A stretch of DNA of 5,417 nucleotides from Thiomargarita sp. GTDB lineage: Bacteria; Pseudomonadota; Gammaproteobacteria; Beggiatoales; Beggiatoaceae. The notes beneath the pieces are model-generated. The model was given only the letters and a program-made list of their open reading frames with translations. It made no database searches and had not been told where the DNA came from. Of the stretch, positions 1 to 5,417 are shown piece by piece. A program made the translations under genes and the position numbers. The stretch covers positions 1 to 5,417 of the forward strand of contig JAUXCJ010000120.1 of the NCBI GenBank assembly GCA_030618965.1. The letters are read 5' to 3'. Numbering within the stretch: position 1 is the stretch's first letter; each line of letters opens with the position of its first letter.

Positions 1-60
1 ACGAAAAGCCGAGCGGCGGCGGTGGGTAGGTGGACGGCGCCGTCTAGCGCCTACTGTTGC
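1..60. other. GC-rich segment cut by the left window edge, with large imperfect palindrome
   Basis: By hand count 41 of these 60 bases are G or C, against 9 of 60 at 181-240, so composition changes abruptly near position 60. A perfect 12-base palindrome, GACGGC|GCCGTC, lies at 33-44. It extends outward through T31-A46 (with a G-T wobble at 32/45) to a second arm, GTAGG at 26-30 pairing with CCTAC at 50-54 across a three-base bulge at 47-49. All three plus-strand frames are open from the edge and stop at 27-29, 62-64 and 136-138. The frame ending at 29 reads EKPSGGGG then stop, and the one ending at 64 is arginine-rich, so the segment could be the 3' end of a gene. It could equally be part of a dispersed palindromic repeat. 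Neither can be decided from 60 bases. Confidence 0.4.
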
Positions 61-367
61 GTAATCCCTTTGACTTTGGGTATTTTGGAATCTTTTTGTT
101 TTAGTGCGTCTCATAACTGTTGCTCAAGTGCTATTTAATAATAAGGGGTTAAGCTATAAACTTATTTTTCTACTTGAAGAGAGTCTTATTATATATTGAT
201 ATAATATAAAATCCATAGATTAAATAATAAAACCTTAAAAGTGAAGATGATATTAGTGATATTTAAACAAAATCGGTCAAAAAAATGGCAGTGCAAGTAG
301 AATTTTTGATGAAAAGCCTTTAAAGAGATGACAAATGAGGAAGATAACGCCTTGATGTAGATGGGTT
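61..367. other. AT-rich intergenic stretch without a convincing gene
   Basis: I see no coding gene here. The longest plus-strand start-to-stop readings are about a dozen codons (for example ATG at 285 to TAA at 321-323, and ATG at 328 to TAG at 358-360), with no family resemblance. On the minus strand a frame opens at ATG 112-114 and runs off the left edge for 38 arginine-rich codons, but it has only a weak ribosome site and crosses the composition break. No tRNA cloverleaf or CRISPR-like repeat was seen. The stretch holds a candidate extended -10 promoter (197-205) and leads into a terminator hairpin, both listed separately. Confidence 0.6.
197..205 (+). promoter_or_regulatory. Candidate extended -10 promoter element, rightward
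   Basis: The bases TGATATAAT match the bacterial extended -10 element (TGn followed by TATAAT) perfectly. No good -35 hexamer sits 16-18 bases upstream; TTGAAG at 174-179 is 20 bases away, which is too far for normal spacing. Extended -10 promoters can work without a strong -35. A transcript would begin near 212 and meet the terminator at 368-393, giving roughly 180 nt. The surroundings are so AT-rich that a chance match is quite possible. Confidence 0.3.
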
Positions 368-393
368 AGCTGGCTAAGCCAGCTTAATTTTTT
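368..393 (+). terminator. Intrinsic terminator for a rightward transcript
   Basis: AGCTGGC (368-374) pairs perfectly with GCCAGCT (378-384) across a TAA loop, and a run of six T follows at 388-393. That is a stem of seven pairs, five of them G-C, with a U-tract three bases beyond it. The polarity fits a plus-strand transcript, so it does not look like the terminator of degQ, which ends on the other strand at 460. Read in degQ's direction the stem is followed by AACCC, with no U-tract. Its client must lie to the left: either a short RNA from the 61-367 stretch or a gene beyond the edge. Confidence 0.55.
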
Positions 394-395
394 AG

Positions 396-415
396 CCAAG
401 AGCTTTAGCTCTTGG
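396..415. terminator. Perfect stem-loop downstream of degQ
   Basis: CCAAGAGC (396-403) and GCTCTTGG (408-415) form a perfect eight-pair stem with a four-base loop. It begins 44 bases past the degQ stop codon, so it would lie in the degQ 3' untranslated RNA. Read on the minus strand it is followed by CTAAAAAATT rather than a run of U, so it is not a standard intrinsic terminator in that direction. A 3'-end protecting hairpin or a weak terminator are both possible. It directly abuts the T-run of the preceding hairpin. Confidence 0.45.
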
Positions 416-459
416 TGTAATGACTTTGAACTCCAAGCCAAACTAACGCAATTAAAATA

Positions 460-1800
460 TCACTGCAACCAAATCGACACAAGATCACCTTTGCGCTTGA
501 CTTGAATAGAGCGAGCAGTCTTGCGTCTAAAACGATTAGTCAAATCATTCAAATCTTTTAACTCTCGACGATTAAATCCAACAATAATGTCACTCTTACG
601 AAAGCCTAAATTCCAAGCTTTACTGCCACGAATCACTTTGTAGACTTTAATACCCTCACTGGCTTCCTTTAAAGTCGTCCCTTTTAAATGCCAACTAATA
701 TTGCTACCCTCAACTTTATTATCAGCGACAACAGCGTATAAATGGCGGGTACGCCCTTTCCGTATCAAAGTGATTCTGACACGCTCACCAATATGTGATA
801 ATCCAATATGATTACGAAGATCACTACTAGATTCAATGCTTTTACCATTGACAGCGGTGATAATATCACGACTTCGTAAACCTGCCCTTTCAGCCGCCGA
901 TCTAGGTTCAATTTTAACAATAAGAGCACCCTTTTGGTTGGGTTTTAAACCAAAAGCTTTGATTAAATCGTAAGTTAAATCCTGTATTTGTACGCCCAAC
1001 ACACCACGCCGTACTTCACCAAATTTCACCAAATGCTCTACAACTTTCTTAACCATATTAATTGGAATCGCAAAACCTATCCCAACATTCCCGCCACCGG
1101 GTGCAAGAATCGCGGTATTAATACCAATTAATCTGCCCTTTAAATCGACCAATGCTCCACCAGAGTTCCCCGGATTAATAGAAGCATCTGTCTGAATAAA
1201 ATCCTCATAACCCTCAATACCCAAGCCACTACGACCCAAGGCACTGACAATACCAGATGTCACCGTTTGTCCTAAACCAAACGGATTACCAATGGCTACG
1301 ACAAAATCGCCAACCCGTAAACGCTCAGAATCCCCCAAGCGCAAAGCCTGTAAATTACCTGTAGGCACTTTTAACAGAGCTACATCAGTTTCTGGATCAA
1401 CGCCGATCAGCTTTGCTTTCAATTCGCGCCCATTTAGCAATGTAACAGAAACATCATCTGATTTTTCAATAACATGGAAGTTGGTTAAGACATAACCCTT
1501 TCTAGCGTCGATAATCACACCAGAGCCTCGACTCTGTTTTTTATGTTTTTTATGTTGTTTTTGTTCCGGAAGCTTAAAAAAACGACGAAAAAACGGATCA
1601 TTAAGTAATGGGTTATCAGCTAGCTGAGAACGGGCATTTGAGGAAATATTCACAACTGCTGGCATGACTTTTTCCAACATGGGCGCAAGGCTCGGTAAAG
1701 CTTGATTGCCCACACTGCCTGGTAATCCGGCATAAGAGGATTGCCATAAAAATAACAACAGCAATGCCCCTTTTAGCGACTGAACAAAAAGTTTTTGCAT
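460..1800 (-). CDS. degQ: DegQ-type periplasmic serine endoprotease (Do/HtrA family)
   Basis: This is an exported ATP-independent protease/chaperone that degrades or refolds misfolded envelope proteins in the periplasm. The 446-residue product has a classic signal peptide: a basic start, a leucine-rich core, and likely cleavage after Ala24 in SSYA|GLPG. A trypsin-like domain follows with the full triad: His109 (TNFHVI), Asp139 (ETDVALLKV) and Ser213 (GNSGGAL). Two PDZ domains cover roughly residues 266-360 and 375-446. The mature N-terminus (PSLAPMLEKV), the short loop before the protease core and the length all resemble E. coli DegQ (455 aa) more than DegP with its long LA loop. That loop here carries an unusual basic run, QKQHKKHKKQ, at 80-89. 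ATG at 1798-1800 is preferred because GGAG lies nine bases upstream; the TTG at 1813-1815 overlaps that ribosome site and would put extra residues before the signal peptide. No clear sigma-E promoter was found. Family assignment is very secure; DegQ rather than DegP/MucD is an inference. Confidence 0.96.
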   Translation of the reverse strand: MQKLFVQSLKGALLLLFLWQSSYAGLPGSVGNQALPSLAPMLEKVMPAVVNISSNARSQLADNPLLNDPFFRRFFKLPEQKQHKKHKKQSRGSGVIIDARKGYVLTNFHVIEKSDDVSVTLLNGRELKAKLIGVDPETDVALLKVPTGNLQALRLGDSERLRVGDFVVAIGNPFGLGQTVTSGIVSALGRSGLGIEGYEDFIQTDASINPGNSGGALVDLKGRLIGINTAILAPGGGNVGIGFAIPINMVKKVVEHLVKFGEVRRGVLGVQIQDLTYDLIKAFGLKPNQKGALIVKIEPRSAAERAGLRSRDIITAVNGKSIESSSDLRNHIGLSHIGERVRITLIRKGRTRHLYAVVADNKVEGSNISWHLKGTTLKEASEGIKVYKVIRGSKAWNLGFRKSDIIVGFNRRELKDLNDLTNRFRRKTARSIQVKRKGDLVSIWLQ

Positions 1801-1809
1801 AATAACTAA

Positions 1810-1813
1810 CTCC
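1810..1813 (-). promoter_or_regulatory. Ribosome binding site of degQ that fixes its start
   Basis: On the minus strand GGAG lies nine bases before the ATG at 1798-1800, a good Shine-Dalgarno spacing. It overlaps an in-frame TTG at 1813-1815, which argues against that TTG as the start. Confidence 0.7.
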
Positions 1814-1845
1814 AATTAATAAAAAAATGGGATAAAAAATTGATG

Positions 1846-1851
1846 TATAAT
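1846..1851 (+). promoter_or_regulatory. Candidate -10 box for the dioxygenase gene
   Basis: TATAAT is a perfect -10 hexamer placed so that transcription would begin near 1858, followed by a short leader, AAGGA (1872-1876) and the TTG at 1885. No good -35 is seen 16-18 bases upstream, where the sequence is mostly A. If it is real, the upstream in-frame ATG at 1843 cannot be the start on this transcript. It lies in the divergent gap shared with degQ. Confidence 0.35.
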
Positions 1852-1871
1852 GAGGAATTGAAATTTCACAC

Positions 1872-1876
1872 AAGGA
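1872..1876 (+). promoter_or_regulatory. Probable ribosome binding site of the dioxygenase gene
   Basis: AAGGA matches the Shine-Dalgarno core and sits eight bases before an in-frame TTG (1885-1887). The alternative starts at 1840 (TTG) and 1843 (ATG) have only a poor GGGA-like match upstream, so this site favours the downstream start. Confidence 0.45.
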
Positions 1877-1884
1877 TAAATCTC

Positions 1885-2763
1885 TTGATTCATAATAGCC
1901 CTTTTAATTTGGACAATGAAACCGCTTATCAAGTATGGCGAGAGCGGAAATTAGAAAATTACCCCAACAACATATCTGACTTAATAGTAGAAGTTAATGA
2001 TCCACGCCAATTAACACCGGCTGAACATGCTGCAATTTTAGCACGTTGCCAAGCAGCTAATATGGCCATTTATGCTAGTCCACTAAAAAATGCGGATAAA
2101 GCTATTCCCCGTGAACTGGGTAAACAATTCAATCTCACCCAATTAGATAATAATATGTGTGCAGATGACGATGCCATCACTTCCTTAACAGTCGCATCTG
2201 TTGGAGATGGAAAACGACAAACCTATATTCCCTATACGAATCGCCCTATTCATTGGCACACAGACGGTTATTATAATTTACTAGATAAGCAAATTTATGG
2301 TCTTATTTTGCACTGTGTACATAGTGCTAAACAGGGAGGAGAAAATGCCTTACTGGATCATGAAATAGCTTATATCCTGTTACGAGACGAAAATCCAGAT
2401 TATATCCATGCCTTAATGCAGCCTGATGTGATGTGCATTCCCCCAAATGTGACAAAAACCGGGGAAGAAATTCGCCCTACTCGTTGTGGCCCAGTTTTTT
2501 CCTTATATAATAGTACTTTACATATGCGTTATACCAAACGAACACGCTCTATTGATTGGAAAAATGACCAAATAACACCAGCAGCAGTGCAATTTTTAGC
2601 AAATACGCTAGATAGCGATTCAAATTATATTTTTAGAGCCACTTTGCAAGCTGGACAAGGTTTGATTAGTAATAATGTTTTGCATGATCGCTCAAAATTT
2701 GCAGATGATGATGAACAAAGATTACTTTATCGAGCGCGTTATTATCAACGGATAACTGTCTGA
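1885..2763 (+). CDS. TauD/TfdA-family Fe(II)/2-oxoglutarate-dependent dioxygenase, substrate unknown
   Basis: This is a probable cytoplasmic non-heme iron oxygenase that would couple 2-oxoglutarate decarboxylation to oxidation of a second substrate. With the preferred TTG start it has 292 residues. The iron site is intact: His125 and Asp127 in WHTDG, and the distal His267 in NNVLHDRSKF. Arg279 and Arg283, 12 and 16 residues after that histidine, are candidates for binding the 2-oxoglutarate carboxylate. GGENALLD at about residues 151-158 is the loop usual after the HxD strand. There is no signal peptide or membrane segment. Start choice: TTG 1885 has AAGGA at ideal spacing, begins just before the part that looks family-like (SPFNLDNETAYQ), and leaves 84 bases for two divergent promoters. 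The alternative ATG at 1843 would add 14 residues, leave only 42 bases between start codons, and overlap a TATAAT. The gene ends in tandem in-frame stops, TGA TAA. Nothing in the sequence or neighbours identifies the substrate, so taurine should not be assumed. Confidence 0.93.
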   Translation: MIHNSPFNLDNETAYQVWRERKLENYPNNISDLIVEVNDPRQLTPAEHAAILARCQAANMAIYASPLKNADKAIPRELGKQFNLTQLDNNMCADDDAITSLTVASVGDGKRQTYIPYTNRPIHWHTDGYYNLLDKQIYGLILHCVHSAKQGGENALLDHEIAYILLRDENPDYIHALMQPDVMCIPPNVTKTGEEIRPTRCGPVFSLYNSTLHMRYTKRTRSIDWKNDQITPAAVQFLANTLDSDSNYIFRATLQAGQGLISNNVLHDRSKFADDDEQRLLYRARYYQRITV

Positions 2764-2766
2764 TAA

Positions 2767-5397
2767 TTAATCGTTATCAAGCAACTCTGATAACTTATCC
2801 CGCAAACAATTCAATTGAGTTGTTGAAAATAACGCATGATTCTCATAATCAGTAATAAAAAACACATCTTCAACATGAGCACCAAAAGTCGTTATTTGAG
2901 CATTTTTTACCCGGATTTTGCATTTTTTAAACGCTTCAGCTATCCGCGACAAGACCCCAGGACGATCAATCGTCTTGATTTCCATAATCGTATGGTTATT
3001 AATATGGTCTTGTTTAAAATCGACATTGGTTTCCACCTTAAAATGCCTCATTTGTCTCGGTAAACGGCGAATGATTGGGGCTGGAGGTGATTTGTTGTCA
3101 TTAGACAGGACTTGTTTTAATCCTTCTATAATTTCATTAATGTGCACTGCCGAACTAATTTTTTTACCATCGTTTTCTAAAACTGTGTAAGCACTAATAT
3201 TATAATCGTCTTCACCAGGAACAATATAAGCCTCAATAATGCTTAAATTTTTTCTTTCAAAAAAAGCTGTGGCTTCAGCAAATAAATAGTTCCTATCAGC
3301 GGTAATAATAATAAATCCAGTTCCACCTTTATTATCACGCTCCAAGACAATCGGCATTGTCTCCTTTAAAATAACTTCCGTCTCGCGAGCAACTTCTTCT
3401 GGTGAAGAAGAAAGGAAATACTCATCACCTAATTTTTTCCATAAGCTGTTGACATCTCCTGATTTTGAATCATTAAGTAACTGACGCGCTTGATTTTGAA
3501 TACCCTGAATATGCAGTTGTATATTCACAATATCATCATTATCTTGAGATAAAAATGTCTTGGTTTTGTTATAAAGCTCAATCAGTAAACTATCTTTCCA
3601 ATTATTCCATAATTCCGGATTAGTCGCCCTAATATCTGCAACCGTCAGCAAATATAAATAATCAAGATGCAAGGTATCTGTCACCTGTTGGGAAAAGGCT
3701 TTAATCACTTCAGGATCAGAAAGATCTTTACGTTGTGCTGTCATCGACATAATCAAATGATGGCGAACTAGCCAAGCAACTAAACGAGCATCGTTATCAC
3801 TAAAACCATGCAAATTACAGAAATTCAAAGCCTCTATTTCGCCTAATTCGGCATGATTACCGCCTCTTCCTTTGGCAATATCATGAAAAAATGCTGCTAA
3901 ATACAAAAGTTCCGCTTTGGGAATAGATTTGATCAGTTTAGAAGCAAATGGAAATTCTTGATAAAACTGAGGTAAATGGAAGCGTCTCAGGTTACGCAGC
4001 ACAAAAAGCGTATGCTGTTCCACTGTATAAATATGAAATAAATCATATTGCATTAGTCCCACTATTTTCCCAAAGCTGGGAATATAAGCAGCAAGGATGC
4101 CATAACGGTTCATCTTCCTTAACACATGGGTTAAGCCTTTCTGATGCCGAAATATTTCTAAAAACAAACTCCGCGCCCGCAAATCTTTACGAAAAATATC
4201 ATCAATCAAATACCTATAATGAAGAATCAAGCGGATAGTTGAAGCACGTATGCCCTGTATCCCTCGATGTTCTTGTATTAATAGAAAAATTTCTAACAAC
4301 GCAAATGGATAATTCACAAAAATATCCTTGTTAGTCACTTCTATAAAATTATTACGGATTTGAAAACGTTTATTTAAGGGATGAACAACAGTTGGCGTAT
4401 CCGCATATAAAATCACTTCTTCAAACAATTGCAACAGCATATCATTAAGAGTGCGGATTTCCTTGACAGTGCGATAATATCGCTTCATCATTTTTTCTAC
4501 GCCTAAACCAGCAGCATCGTCCTTATAACCAAATGATTTGGCAATAATATTTTGATAATCAAACAATAAACGGTCTTCGCTTCGTTTGACATGCAGATGT
4601 AAGAAACAACGCACTTCCCATAGAAGTTCTTGTGCTTCGCTTAATGATTTATATTCCTTTTCGGTTAAAAAGCCATGTTGTATTAAATCATGTAAGCTTG
4701 TCGCACCAAAATAACGTTTAGCAACCCAGCCTATCATTTGAATATCGCGCAATCCACCAGGGCCTTCCTTGACATTAGGCTCAAGTTTATGACCAGAATC
4801 ATCAAATTTATCATGACGTTTCTTTTGCTCTTGTACTTTTGCTGAAAAAAAGGCTTTATGATCCCAACTTCTATCTGGTGCGATAGCCGTTTCTAAGGCT
4901 TTAAATAAATGTTCGGGGCCAATCAATAAACGGGCTTCAATCAGATTAGTTGCCACTGTAATATCAGCCGCAGCCTCTTTTTCGCATTCTGCTACGGTAC
5001 GCACACTTTGCCCAACTTTCAAACCAATATCCCATAAAAATTGGATCAATTGTTCAATACAAGCTTTTATTGCATCGTCCATTTCTGATTCTAATAAAAT
5101 TAACAAATCAATATCAGATTTTGGATGCAACTCACCACGTCCATAGCCACCAACAGCCAAAATGGCTATCGAATTATGTTCAGGAAAAGTACAACGCTGC
5201 CATGCTTGTAATACAAATTGATCAACTAACCAAGCACGTTGTAAAACGTAACTAGTAGCGTTATGATTGGTTTCAAAACGCTCCTCAAGTACTTGATGAC
5301 CTTTATTCAAGGCATCGCGGAATACCTTAATCAATGGTGTATCGTTTTTTAATTCATTTTCAAATGCTTGTTGGTCGAAAACTTCAATATCTGTCAA
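2767..5397 (-). CDS. glnD: Bifunctional PII uridylyltransferase/uridylyl-removing enzyme GlnD (5' end uncertain)
   Basis: GlnD is the cytoplasmic nitrogen sensor. It uridylylates PII proteins (GlnB/GlnK) when glutamine is low and removes UMP when it is high, which sets glutamine synthetase activity and NtrBC signalling. From TTG 5397 the product has 876 residues, close to E. coli (890). Domains in order: a nucleotidyltransferase with GGYGRGELHPKSDIDLLIL at 83-101 and catalytic Asp95/Asp97; a linker region with LEPNVKEGPGGLRDIQ at 205-220; an HD hydrolase with His462, His505-Asp506 (FFHDIAKGRGGNHAELG), His546-His547 and Asp588; then two glutamine-sensing ACT domains, about 693-765 and 804-876 (DRPGVLSRIAEAF). 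All key residues are present, so both activities should be intact. The TTG has no visible ribosome site, but its N-terminus nearly matches the Pseudomonas length and it overlaps an out-of-frame TGA (TTGA), which would suit coupling to an upstream gene. The frame also stays open to the edge (HGYDPT before the TTG), so the true start may lie outside. No PII gene is present here. Confidence 0.97.
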   Translation of the reverse strand: MTDIEVFDQQAFENELKNDTPLIKVFRDALNKGHQVLEERFETNHNATSYVLQRAWLVDQFVLQAWQRCTFPEHNSIAILAVGGYGRGELHPKSDIDLLILLESEMDDAIKACIEQLIQFLWDIGLKVGQSVRTVAECEKEAAADITVATNLIEARLLIGPEHLFKALETAIAPDRSWDHKAFFSAKVQEQKKRHDKFDDSGHKLEPNVKEGPGGLRDIQMIGWVAKRYFGATSLHDLIQHGFLTEKEYKSLSEAQELLWEVRCFLHLHVKRSEDRLLFDYQNIIAKSFGYKDDAAGLGVEKMMKRYYRTVKEIRTLNDMLLQLFEEVILYADTPTVVHPLNKRFQIRNNFIEVTNKDIFVNYPFALLEIFLLIQEHRGIQGIRASTIRLILHYRYLIDDIFRKDLRARSLFLEIFRHQKGLTHVLRKMNRYGILAAYIPSFGKIVGLMQYDLFHIYTVEQHTLFVLRNLRRFHLPQFYQEFPFASKLIKSIPKAELLYLAAFFHDIAKGRGGNHAELGEIEALNFCNLHGFSDNDARLVAWLVRHHLIMSMTAQRKDLSDPEVIKAFSQQVTDTLHLDYLYLLTVADIRATNPELWNNWKDSLLIELYNKTKTFLSQDNDDIVNIQLHIQGIQNQARQLLNDSKSGDVNSLWKKLGDEYFLSSSPEEVARETEVILKETMPIVLERDNKGGTGFIIITADRNYLFAEATAFFERKNLSIIEAYIVPGEDDYNISAYTVLENDGKKISSAVHINEIIEGLKQVLSNDNKSPPAPIIRRLPRQMRHFKVETNVDFKQDHINNHTIMEIKTIDRPGVLSRIAEAFKKCKIRVKNAQITTFGAHVEDVFFITDYENHALFSTTQLNCLRDKLSELLDND

Positions 5398-5417
5398 AGT
5401 CGGATCGTAGCCATGTC

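Noticed and set aside
1..114. Minus-strand reading frame from ATG 112-114 to the left edge, 38 arginine-rich codons
   Set aside because: The ribosome site is weak, the frame spans the sharp composition break, and the arginine codons simply reflect the GC-rich palindrome. It has no family resemblance.
328..360. Ten-codon plus-strand ORF (MTNEEDNALM) just before the terminator
   Set aside because: It is too short to support, has no clear ribosome site, and the frame is closed shortly upstream.
371..398. Alternative pairing TGGCTAA (371-377) with TTAGCCA (392-398), suggesting a terminator/antiterminator switch
   Set aside because: The alternative stem has a 14-base loop and would have to break two shorter-looped, more G-C-rich hairpins, so the separate hairpins should be favoured. 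No ligand-binding domain is evident upstream.
1466..1477. Phe in place of the Asn before the catalytic His in DegQ (TNFHVI against TNNHVI)
   Set aside because: That position is variable across HtrA proteases and the His, Asp and Ser of the triad are all present, so activity should be unaffected.
1616..1873. Minus-strand 85-codon frame crossing the degQ start and the dioxygenase start
   Set aside because: It overlaps two well-supported genes in another frame, has no recognisable motif, and would obliterate the promoter region. It is a shadow frame.
1835..1875. Sigma-E-like promoter for degQ (GAAATT followed by TCAAT on the minus strand)
   Set aside because: The spacing is about 18 rather than 16 bases and the -35 match is imperfect. 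It is not better than chance in this AT-rich gap.
2761..2779. Six-pair stem TGATAA/TTATCA at the convergent junction as a bidirectional terminator
   Set aside because: The stem is short, has one G-C pair, and no T-run follows on either side.
3948..4238. Plus-strand 96-codon frame inside glnD
   Set aside because: It is antisense to the conserved GlnD HD and preceding region, with no family features. It is a shadow of glnD codon usage.

Overview
The window reads as ordinary chromosomal DNA from a fairly AT-rich gammaproteobacterium. The evidence is that the two recognisable housekeeping proteins, a DegQ-type periplasmic protease and the PII uridylyltransferase GlnD, follow the domain order and motifs of the Pseudomonas/Escherichia proteins closely. 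No genus can be assigned from the sequence alone.

Layout, left to right. Positions 1-60 are strikingly GC-rich (41 of 60 bases by hand count) and contain a strong imperfect palindrome. This is probably the tail of something cut by the window edge. Positions 61-459 hold no convincing gene. The stretch is very AT-rich, with a perfect extended -10 hexamer near 200, an intrinsic terminator for a rightward transcript at 368-393, and a second perfect hairpin at 396-415. degQ lies at 460-1800 on the minus strand. A compact divergent promoter region (1801-1884) separates it from a TauD/TfdA-type Fe(II)/2-oxoglutarate dioxygenase gene (1885-2763, plus strand). That gene converges tail to tail, with a 3-base gap, on glnD (2767 to about 5397, minus strand), which runs to the right edge.

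The genes do not form an evident pathway. DegQ handles envelope protein quality control, and GlnD is the nitrogen sensor that modifies PII. The dioxygenase has an intact active site but no substrate suggested by its sequence or neighbours. It is a single-gene unit, divergent from one neighbour and convergent with the other, so no operon partner hints at its role.

I found no new multi-gene system. The items most worth a second look are the possible short transcript in the left intergenic region, the GC-rich palindrome at the left edge, the orphan dioxygenase, and the start-site questions for the dioxygenase and glnD.
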